A stretch of DNA of 33,718 nucleotides from Bacteroidota bacterium (GTDB lineage: Bacteria > Bacteroidota > Bacteroidia > 2-12-FULL-35-15). The position numbers and the translations under genes were made by a program. Below, in pieces: positions 27,475 to 33,718 of this stretch. The notes below the pieces were generated by a model. The model made no database searches. It saw nothing but the letters and a program-made list of their open reading frames with translations, and was not told where the DNA came from. The stretch lies in assembly GCA_026391935.1 (NCBI GenBank), contig JAPLDC010000098.1, positions 1-33,718 of the forward strand, read 5' to 3'. Every line of letters starts with the position of its first letter. The first letter of the stretch is position 1.

Positions 27475-28476
27475 ATGAAAATAATTATTCCAATGGCAGG
27501 AATGGGCAAAAGGATGCGCCCACACACACTAACCACACCAAAACCGCTTATCCCAATTGCAGGAAAACCTATGGTTCAACGCATTGTTGAAGATATAATT
27601 AAGGTGTGTGACGAAAAGGTTGATGAAATAGCTTTTGTTGTTGGTCGTTTTGGTAAAGAAGCCGAAGAAAACTTAGTAAAGGTTGCGGAAAGCCTGGGTG
27701 CAAAAGGAAGTATTTATTACCAGGACACTCCACTTGGAACAGCCCACGCCATTATGTGCGCAAAAGAATGTGTTACCGGAAAAGTGGTGGTTGCCTTTGC
27801 AGACACGCTTTTTAAAGCTGATTTTAAAATGGACTCTTCCCAGGAAGGAATTATCTGGGTGCAAAAAGTAGAAGACCCGAAGCCTTTCGGAGTTGTAAAA
27901 CTTGATGCGAACAACACCATTACCGACTTTGTTGAAAAACCACAGGAGTATGTTTCCGACCTCGCAATAATTGGAATTTACTACTTCAAAGATGGTAATT
28001 ATCTGAGAAATGAATTACAATATTTGTTAGACAACGACATCAAGGAAAAAGGTGAATACCAACTCACAAACGCCTTGGAAAACATGAAGGCCAAAGGAAC
28101 AAAATTCACCCCCGGCAAAGTTACAGAGTGGCTGGATTGCGGAAACAAGGATGCTACAGTTTACACCAATCAACGTATTTTAGAATTTATTAAAGACTCT
28201 GAAACAATTTCTAAATCTCACAAAAACACCAATTCAAAAATAATTGAACCTTGTTTTATCGGTGAAAACGTTCAATTAATAAACTCCACAGTTGGTCCAT
28301 ACGCATCGATTGGAAAGGATTCTATTATCGAAAACTCGGTTATAAAAAACAGTATCGTTCAAACAAATAGTAAAATTTTAAACGCTGAACTTAGCAACTC
28401 AATGATTGGAAATTTTGCTGAATACACTGGGAAATCAACAGATCTGAGTCTTGGTGATTACTGTACAGTTAGATAA
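27475..28476 (+). CDS. Sugar-1-phosphate nucleotidyltransferase with left-handed helix tail
   Basis: A 333-residue cytoplasmic enzyme that makes nucleotide-activated sugars. The N-terminal Rossmann-like domain opens with the nucleotide-binding signature IIPMAGMGKRMRPHTLTTPK, then PLIPIAGKPM. Other conserved parts are the FADTLF metal-site region, GVVKLD, DFVEKP and TEWLDCGN. From about residue 258 a series of hexapeptide-like repeats (PCFIGENVQLINSTVGPYAS, IGNFAEYTGKSTDLSLGDYC) forms a left-handed beta-helix tail. It resembles glucose-1-phosphate thymidylyltransferases and GlmU-like proteins; the specific sugar and base cannot be assigned. It lies 26 bp after dut and near the flippase, fitting a surface-glycan role. 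Confidence 0.88.
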   Translation: MKIIIPMAGMGKRMRPHTLTTPKPLIPIAGKPMVQRIVEDIIKVCDEKVDEIAFVVGRFGKEAEENLVKVAESLGAKGSIYYQDTPLGTAHAIMCAKECVTGKVVVAFADTLFKADFKMDSSQEGIIWVQKVEDPKPFGVVKLDANNTITDFVEKPQEYVSDLAIIGIYYFKDGNYLRNELQYLLDNDIKEKGEYQLTNALENMKAKGTKFTPGKVTEWLDCGNKDATVYTNQRILEFIKDSETISKSHKNTNSKIIEPCFIGENVQLINSTVGPYASIGKDSIIENSVIKNSIVQTNSKILNAELSNSMIGNFAEYTGKSTDLSLGDYCTVR

Positions 28477-28485
28477 AACAATGTT

Positions 28486-30249
28486 TTGACGCAGACAAGC
28501 AACTCTTTGGTTTTCCCGTTTCATAGATACAAGTTTTTGTATGTGTTGTTGTTTTTATTTTTTATTTTTTCATGTAAAACATCCCAAAAAAGTTCAGAAA
28601 AAGTTTCAAGTAAAGGGCTCTCAGACAAGGATGTTGTTCAGTTCAAATACCTCTTTTTTAATGCCAACAAAGAGTGGATCCTGGAAAATTACGACATGGC
28701 AGAAACACTGTTTTCCCAGGCCCTGAAAATCGACCCCAATAGTGCGGCAACCATGTATGGCCTGGCCCACATATACTCCTTTCAAAACAACAAGAGCCAG
28801 GCACTGCTTTATAGCAAACAAGCCGCGGCCATCGACCCAAAGAACATTTGGTACCAGCTGCTATACATTAGCTGCCTGAAAGAGAACAAAATGTTCAATG
28901 AAATGGCCGCAGTATATGAACGATTAATAAAAGACAATCCACAAAACTTTGACTTTTATTATGAGCTCGCAAATGTTTATTTATTTATCAATAAACCGGC
29001 CGAGGCCATTAAGGTCTATAATAAAATTGAGGAGTCAATAGGCGTAACGGAAGAGGCTTCAATGCAAAAGTTGAAAATTTATAAAACTGGTAACAACTTT
29101 GAAAAGGCCGTTGACGAAGCAAAAAAATTAATAAAAGCGTTTCCAAAAGATGCAAAATATTACGGTATTCTTGGAGAGTTGTATCAGGATAAAGGCCAAA
29201 ACGAAAAAGCGTTTGAAACATATTCAGAATTAATAAAGATTGACTCTACCAACGCATACGTTCACCTTTCTTTGGCTGATTATTACAGAACGTTAAAACA
29301 AAACGATAAGGCTTTTAATGAAATAAAAATAGCTTTTAATAGTAAAGATCTAAACATCGACACCAAAGTAAAAATCCTTTTGTCGTATTACGATATCACA
29401 GAAAACTACCCCGAATTGAAATCTGACGCGGATGAGCTGTGTAAAATTATTGTGGCTATTCACCCAGAAGAGGCCAAATCTTTTGCTATTTATGGCGACT
29501 TTTTATACCGTGATAAAAAATATGATCTGGCCAGAACGCAATATAGAAAAGCAATTTCACTGGATAAAGAAAAGTATGCTTTATGGAATCAACTTCTGAT
29601 AATCGAATCGGAACTAAATGATTTCAATTCCATGCAAAAAGAAAGCAAAGAGGCAATGGAGCTTTTTCCAAACCAACCCCTTCCCTATTTTTTCAATGCC
29701 GTTTCAAACTATCAATTGAAAAACTACGAAGAAGTTGTATCGGTATTAACAGAAGGAAAAGAATTTGTTTTTGACAACAATCTTTTATTATCTCAATTTT
29801 ACGAGAACCTCGGTGATGCACAAAATCAATTAAAAAAGTATGAAGAGTCAGATGCTGCATATGAAAAATCAATTGAGCTCGATCCTTCAAATGCAAGCGT
29901 TTTAAATAACTACGCATACTACTTATCCTTGCGCAACAAAAACTTAGAAAAAGCAGAAGAGTTATCAAAAAAAAGCAACATGCTTGCAACTAACAACAGT
30001 TCTTATCAAGACACATACGGCTGGATCTTATATCAAATGAAAAAATATGATGATGCAAAAATGTGGATAGGAAAAGCATTGGAAAGTGGCGGCAAGAGCA
30101 ACGGTACGCTTCTAGAACATTATGGAGATGTTTTGTATCAACTTGGAGATATTGATAACGCACTAAAACATTGGATAGAAGCAAAAAAGGTTGGCGAAAA
30201 TTCAATCCTACTCGACAAAAAAATAGCAGACAAAAAATTGTATGAATAA
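28486..30249 (+). CDS. TPR-repeat lipoprotein
   Basis: A 587-residue protein with a lipoprotein signal: a basic and hydrophobic leader (KFLYVLLFLFFIFSC) with the lipidated Cys at residue 30 and a Lys/Ser-rich start of the mature part. The rest is almost all tetratricopeptide repeats, for example AETLFSQALKIDPNSAATMY, KYYGILGELYQDKGQNEKAF and AYEKSIELDPSNASVLNNYA. TPR lipoproteins of this type act as protein-interaction scaffolds on the periplasmic side of the outer membrane. The start is likely TTG at 28486, because the nearby ATG at 28481 meets a stop after two codons. It overlaps the DUF4292 gene by 8 bp at its end, implying coupling. The specific partners are unknown. Confidence 0.85.
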   Translation: MTQTSNSLVFPFHRYKFLYVLLFLFFIFSCKTSQKSSEKVSSKGLSDKDVVQFKYLFFNANKEWILENYDMAETLFSQALKIDPNSAATMYGLAHIYSFQNNKSQALLYSKQAAAIDPKNIWYQLLYISCLKENKMFNEMAAVYERLIKDNPQNFDFYYELANVYLFINKPAEAIKVYNKIEESIGVTEEASMQKLKIYKTGNNFEKAVDEAKKLIKAFPKDAKYYGILGELYQDKGQNEKAFETYSELIKIDSTNAYVHLSLADYYRTLKQNDKAFNEIKIAFNSKDLNIDTKVKILLSYYDITENYPELKSDADELCKIIVAIHPEEAKSFAIYGDFLYRDKKYDLARTQYRKAISLDKEKYALWNQLLIIESELNDFNSMQKESKEAMELFPNQPLPYFFNAVSNYQLKNYEEVVSVLTEGKEFVFDNNLLLSQFYENLGDAQNQLKKYEESDAAYEKSIELDPSNASVLNNYAYYLSLRNKNLEKAEELSKKSNMLATNNSSYQDTYGWILYQMKKYDDAKMWIGKALESGGKSNGTLLEHYGDVLYQLGDIDNALKHWIEAKKVGENSILLDKKIADKKLYE

Positions 30250-31120
30250 AATATTGTTTTTGTTTTCTTCTGAAATACTCAAATCAACTCTTCGATATAC
30301 TATCGTTTTGTTTTTAGCTTCGTCTACTCTATATTCTTGTAAAACTCACAAAAAGATCACACTTAATAATGGGAGATGTTTACTTGATTTTAAAAACGCA
30401 CGCACACTTTCAAATAATTTAAAAGCGAATGAATTCAGGTTTGATCGCCTGAATGCAAAACTTACTGTTGACTCTGAAATAGACAGCACTACCGCTTCAT
30501 TTACTGTTTCTCTCCGAATGAAAAAAGACAGTATTATTTGGATGTCAATTTCAAAATTGGGTATCGAAGGCGCAAGGCTTCTCATTACAAAAGACTCTGT
30601 GAAACTACTTAACAGAATTAAAAACACATATTTTATTGGCGACTTCGCATACATCAGCAAATTACTTAGCACCGATTTGGATTTTGAGATGTTGCAATCT
30701 CTCTTGATTGGAAACAGTGTTGAGTTTTACGATGAAGATGAAAAAATAAAACCTGGTGTAGACAACTGTCAGTATACGCTGGGCACAATAAGAAAAAACA
30801 AGCTTCGAAAAGTAATGGAAAAAGGAAAAGAACTGAAAGAGCCTGCACAAAGTATTTATTTGATTCCGGAAACCTTCAAGATATCTCGCATCCTGTTTTA
30901 TGAGTTTAGCCCCGACAGAAGTTTTGATGCTGTTTTCAGCGACTACGAGCTTAAAGACTCTGTTCAGCTTTTTCCTATGAAGATGAAATATACTATTATG
31001 GCACAGAAATCCGTTAAGATAGACATCGCCTACAATAAAATAATTTTAAACGAAGAACAAACGTTCCCTTTTAAAGTACCAGAAAACTATGAGCCGATAT
31101 CAATTAAAGAAAAAAAATAG
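30242..31120 (+). CDS. DUF4292-family lipoprotein
   Basis: A 292-residue lipoprotein; the lipobox is LYSC with Cys33 after a hydrophobic helix (YTIVLFLASST). The mature part fits DUF4292: beta-rich, with ANEFRFDRLNAKLTV, DSIIWMSISKLGIEGARLLI, SVKLLNRIKNTYFIGDF and a late KMKYTIMAQKS. The fold prediction reminds me of LolA/LolB-like lipid-carrying barrels, but that is a hypothesis. It overlaps the TPR lipoprotein by 8 bp and the EnvC-like gene by 32 bp, so the three are translationally tied. Neighbouring genes point to outer-membrane assembly or lipoprotein handling. The function is not established by this sequence. Confidence 0.85.
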   Translation: MNKILFLFSSEILKSTLRYTIVLFLASSTLYSCKTHKKITLNNGRCLLDFKNARTLSNNLKANEFRFDRLNAKLTVDSEIDSTTASFTVSLRMKKDSIIWMSISKLGIEGARLLITKDSVKLLNRIKNTYFIGDFAYISKLLSTDLDFEMLQSLLIGNSVEFYDEDEKIKPGVDNCQYTLGTIRKNKLRKVMEKGKELKEPAQSIYLIPETFKISRILFYEFSPDRSFDAVFSDYELKDSVQLFPMKMKYTIMAQKSVKIDIAYNKIILNEEQTFPFKVPENYEPISIKEKK

Positions 31121-32345
31121 TTCGTTTTTATTTCTTTTTCTTTTGCTTTTTGCGTTAATAAATGCGGGTGCCTCCTTTGCTCAAAAACAAACTAAAAAGG
31201 ATCTTGAAAAGAAAAAACAACAGCTCCAAAAAGAAATTGAAGACACAAACCAATTGCTTGCAGAAACAAAAAAAAATAAAAAACTTTCGCTGAACCAACT
31301 TGTTATGCTGAACAAAAAGATCAGCGTGAGAGAGGAGTTAATTTCAACGATAAACAATGAAATAGGAGAACTTAATCACCAGATAAAAGAGAACAACGAA
31401 TCCATTAATGGCTTACAAAAAGACCTCACAAAATTAAAAGCGGAGTACGCAAAAATGATTTATTATGCCTACAAAAACCAGGATTCGTATAGCCGTTTAA
31501 TGTTTGTTTTCGCATCCTCTGATTTTGAACAGGCGTATATGAGGCTCAAATACTTACAACAATACAGCGATTACCGACACAAACAAGCAGAAAGAATCAT
31601 CCAAACGAAAAAAAACTTGAACGAAAAGGTGCAGGATCTGGAAGCAAAAAAATCGGATCAGCGCGTTTTGTTGGGTAGCCAAGAGTCCGAAAAACAAAAC
31701 CTGACCTCAGAAAAAACAGAAAAAGAACAAGTGTTTTCTGGTCTCCAACAGCAAGAAAGTAAATTGAAGAAGGACCTGGAAAAGAAAAAACAAGATGCTC
31801 AAAAATTACAACAAGCTATTCAAAGAGTAATAGAAAAAGAATTAGAAAAAGCGCAAGCGCAAGCTGTAAAAGAAAACAAACCGAAACCACAAAAGCTTGT
31901 CCTTACACCAGAATCGCAACAGTTATCAAATTCATTTTCTAGCAACAAAAGTAAGCTGCCATGGCCGGTTGCAAAGGGTGTCATAAGCGAACATTTTGGT
32001 GTTCACCCACACCCACTGATGGCAAACATTGATATTAATAATAACGGTGTCGATATTACAACAAATAGCGGCTCTTTGGCCCGTGCTGTTTTTGAAGGAG
32101 AAGTGAAAGCTGTTGTAAATATGCCCGGAGCTGGCCAATTTGTTCTTTTGAGACATGGAGAGTTTTTAACAATTTATTCCAATTTAAAAGACGTGTATGT
32201 AAAAGTTGGCGACAAGGTGACCACAAAACAAAATATAGGATCTGTTCTGCTGGATGAGGAGGATGCAAAAACTGTTATGCATTTTGAGGTATGGAAAGGA
32301 CAAACCAAATTAAACCCGGAAGATTGGTTATATAAGAATAATTAG
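31089..32345 (+). CDS. EnvC-like murein hydrolase activator with degenerate LytM domain
   Basis: A 418-residue periplasmic protein. A signal peptide (SFLFLFLLLFALINAGASFA) ends near residue 31. A long coiled coil follows to about 260, rich in Lys, Gln and Glu. The C-terminal LytM/M23 domain runs from about 296 to 412 (GVISEHFGVHPHP, LLRHGEFLTIYSNL, MHFEVWKG). Two zinc ligands of active LytM peptidases are altered: the HxxxD motif reads NNNGVD, and the final HxH reads VMH. This is the state of EnvC-type regulators that activate cell-wall amidases rather than cutting peptidoglycan themselves. It overlaps DUF4292 by 32 bp; the signal peptide supports this start, as the next Met is deep in the coiled coil. 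It probably acts in daughter-cell separation. Confidence 0.9.
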   Translation: MSRYQLKKKNSSFLFLFLLLFALINAGASFAQKQTKKDLEKKKQQLQKEIEDTNQLLAETKKNKKLSLNQLVMLNKKISVREELISTINNEIGELNHQIKENNESINGLQKDLTKLKAEYAKMIYYAYKNQDSYSRLMFVFASSDFEQAYMRLKYLQQYSDYRHKQAERIIQTKKNLNEKVQDLEAKKSDQRVLLGSQESEKQNLTSEKTEKEQVFSGLQQQESKLKKDLEKKKQDAQKLQQAIQRVIEKELEKAQAQAVKENKPKPQKLVLTPESQQLSNSFSSNKSKLPWPVAKGVISEHFGVHPHPLMANIDINNNGVDITTNSGSLARAVFEGEVKAVVNMPGAGQFVLLRHGEFLTIYSNLKDVYVKVGDKVTTKQNIGSVLLDEEDAKTVMHFEVWKGQTKLNPEDWLYKNN

Positions 32346-32361
32346 GAAACATATATTTTTG

Positions 32362-32369
32362 TATCTTTG
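32362..32369 (+). promoter_or_regulatory. tatA: Bacteroidota-type -7 element before tatA
   Basis: TATCTTTG matches the TAnnTTTG consensus of the primary Bacteroidota sigma factor exactly. It lies 25 bp before the tatA ATG, giving a leader of roughly 20 bases. No good TTTG -33 element is visible at the usual spacing. It would start a separate short transcript for tatA after the EnvC-like gene. Confidence 0.55.
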
Positions 32370-32394
32370 CACTCTATTTTAAAAACAATCAAAC

Positions 32395-32589
32395 ATGTTA
32401 AATAGTGTATTTCTTATTTTGGGGCTTGGTAGCTCAGAAATGATAGTGGTTTTGATAATTGTTTTATTACTTTTTGGTGGTAAAAAAATTCCTGAATTAA
32501 TGAAGGGCCTTGGAAAAGGTGTCAAAGAATTTAAGGATGCTTCTAAAGGTGAAGACTCTAGCAATCCTCCTGTAGATAAAAAAGATTAA
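32395..32589 (+). CDS. tatA: Sec-independent protein translocase subunit TatA
   Basis: A 64-residue TatA/TatE family protein of usual length. A short N-terminal hydrophobic helix (EMIVVLIIVLLLFG) is followed by the hinge GGKKIPELMKGLGKGVKEFK and an amphipathic helix, then a polar tail. TatA oligomers form the pathway through which folded, often cofactor-containing, proteins cross the inner membrane with TatC. No tatC is in the window. The gene has its own promoter-like element and a downstream terminator, so it is probably monocistronic. Confidence 0.93.
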   Translation: MLNSVFLILGLGSSEMIVVLIIVLLLFGGKKIPELMKGLGKGVKEFKDASKGEDSSNPPVDKKD

Positions 32590-32600
32590 TTTTTTATTTT

Positions 32601-32638
32601 AAAAAGCCTCTTCCTCTTCCTGACAGAAGAGGTTTTTC
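32601..32638 (+). terminator. Rho-independent terminator after tatA
   Basis: CCTCTTC (32607-32613) pairs with GAAGAGG (32626-32632) around a 12-base loop. The flanking A5 and T5 runs extend the stem across a one-base bulge, and the T run serves as the tail. It lies 12 bp after the tatA stop and 23 bp before the gatA start, separating the two genes. Confidence 0.8.
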
Positions 32639-32660
32639 TATTTATTATTTTCCTCAATCT

Positions 32661-33718
32661 GTGAAGACCTACACCTCTTTTGCTGAAATAAAATCTGATC
32701 TATTAGAAGGCACAATTACGTGTGTTTCACTCACCGAATCTTATATTCGACATATTAATTCTAATAAAAATTTAAACATTTTTTTGGAAATTTTTGATGT
32801 TTCCGCATTAGAAAAAGCAAAACTTGTTGACGAAAAAATAAGATCAAAAACCGCTGGAAAGTTAGCCGGAATGGTGATTGCATTAAAAGATAATTTATGT
32901 TATAAGGGCCATAAAGTTTCTGCTTCATCAAAAATATTGGATGGTTTTGAATCACTTTATAACGCAACCGTTGTTGAGCGGCTTCTTGCTGAAGATGCTA
33001 TTATCATTGGACGTTGCAATTGCGACGAGTTTGCAATGGGAAGTTCAAACGAAACCTCTGCATTCGGAAGCGTATTAAATCCATTAGATATAAATCGGGT
33101 TCCCGGAGGCTCTTCAGGAGGTTCTGCAGCAGCAGTTGCAGCAAACATGTGCATCGCTGCATTAGGAACAGACACCGGAGGCTCTATCCGTCAACCGGCG
33201 TCTTTTTGCGGAGTAGTTGGCTACAAACCTACCTATGGGAGGGTTTCTCGTTATGGAGCAATTGCATACGCCTCTTCTTTTGATCAAATCGGCCCAATCA
33301 CCAAAACTGTGGAAGACACGGCTTTAATCATGGAGGTTATTGCAGGTAAAGATGAATATGATAGCACGGCTTCTTCTTTGCCGGTAAGTGAATATTCGAA
33401 AGAGTTAAAAAATGTTTCTACAAAAATTCGTATTGCCTACATAAAAGATTGTTTAGAAAATCCAGGACTAGACCCCGAAATAAATACACGCATCAACGAA
33501 ATAATTGGCAAACTTAAAGAAAAGGGACATGTTGTGGAGGCCGTAGATTTTCCATATTTAGATTATTTGGTTCCAACCTATTATGTTTTAACAACCGCAG
33601 AAGCATCTTCTAACCTTGCGCGTTATGACGGTATCAATTATGGCTACCGAAGTATAAACGCAACCGACCTGGAATCAACATACAAAAAATCCCGAACAGA
33701 AGGTTTTGGAGAGGAAGT
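32661..33718 (+). CDS. gatA: Glutamyl-tRNA(Gln) amidotransferase subunit A, cut by window edge
   Basis: About 352 codons of the amidase subunit of GatCAB, which converts Glu-tRNA(Gln) to Gln-tRNA(Gln) using ammonia from glutamine. The start is probably GTG at 32661, giving VKTYTSFAEIKSDLLEG, which aligns with the usual beginning of Bacteroidota GatA; upstream the frame runs into the terminator. The amidase signature triad is complete: Lys76 in IALKDN, cis-Ser151 in PGGSSGGSAAA and nucleophile Ser175 in GTDTGGSIRQPAS. Other family segments include NCDEFAMGSSNETSAFG and SFDQIGPITKTVEDTA. The gene continues past the right edge, so roughly the last quarter is missing here. Confidence 0.95.
   Translation, partial: MKTYTSFAEIKSDLLEGTITCVSLTESYIRHINSNKNLNIFLEIFDVSALEKAKLVDEKIRSKTAGKLAGMVIALKDNLCYKGHKVSASSKILDGFESLYNATVVERLLAEDAIIIGRCNCDEFAMGSSNETSAFGSVLNPLDINRVPGGSSGGSAAAVAANMCIAALGTDTGGSIRQPASFCGVVGYKPTYGRVSRYGAIAYASSFDQIGPITKTVEDTALIMEVIAGKDEYDSTASSLPVSEYSKELKNVSTKIRIAYIKDCLENPGLDPEINTRINEIIGKLKEKGHVVEAVDFPYLDYLVPTYYVLTTAEASSNLARYDGINYGYRSINATDLESTYKKSRTEGFGEE

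Overview
The window is an AT-rich chromosomal segment from a member of the Bacteroidota, probably an uncultured environmental lineage. The evidence is a PorP/SprF-type secretion protein, an OmpA-family protein with N-terminal TPRs, two proteins ending in the gliding-motility/type B type IX secretion (T9SS) C-terminal domain, a lipoprotein of the DUF4292 family, and a TAnnTTTG-like promoter element before tatA. Shine-Dalgarno sequences are mostly absent. Several starts appear to be TTG or GTG. I see no rRNA, tRNA, CRISPR array, insertion sequence or phage gene.

Layout, left to right. (1) 1-1741, minus strand: an ECF sigma factor followed by a membrane protein that looks like its anti-sigma partner but ends in PKD and T9SS-type domains. 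(2) 1858-4073, plus: RNase R (rnr), broken by what looks like an internal deletion plus frameshift. (3) 4110-5657, plus: an exported WG-repeat protein, ending at a bidirectional terminator. (4) 20322-5699, minus, seven co-directional genes: a TMTC-like membrane protein with TPRs, a 1187-residue secreted adhesin-like T9SS protein, PorP/SprF, an OmpA/PD40 protein, a MORN-repeat protein, an eight-PAS soluble histidine kinase and a LytTR response regulator. (5) 20440-24147, plus: a large membrane sensor kinase. (6) 24228-25428: the cobalamin-binding small component of an acyl-CoA mutase and an enoyl-CoA hydratase. (7) 25539-32345, plus, a tightly packed run: flippase, dUTPase, sugar nucleotidyltransferase, TPR lipoprotein, DUF4292 lipoprotein and EnvC-like factor. 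(8) tatA, then the start of gatA, which runs off the right edge.

How the genes fit together: block 4 pairs a T9SS cargo, its presumed outer-membrane partner (PorP/SprF) and a peptidoglycan-binding OmpA protein with a cytoplasmic kinase-regulator pair, suggesting surface export and signalling are co-expressed. Block 7 combines envelope polymer export, sugar activation, outer-membrane lipoproteins and division-amidase activation.

The most unusual signal is a set of three genes that each seem to lack a conserved segment while their flanks are intact: rnr (end of the RNB domain), the MORN-repeat gene (signal peptide and first repeat) and the TMTC-like gene (first membrane helix and acidic loop). 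These could be real decay or assembly deletions. I found no clearly new defence or mobile system.
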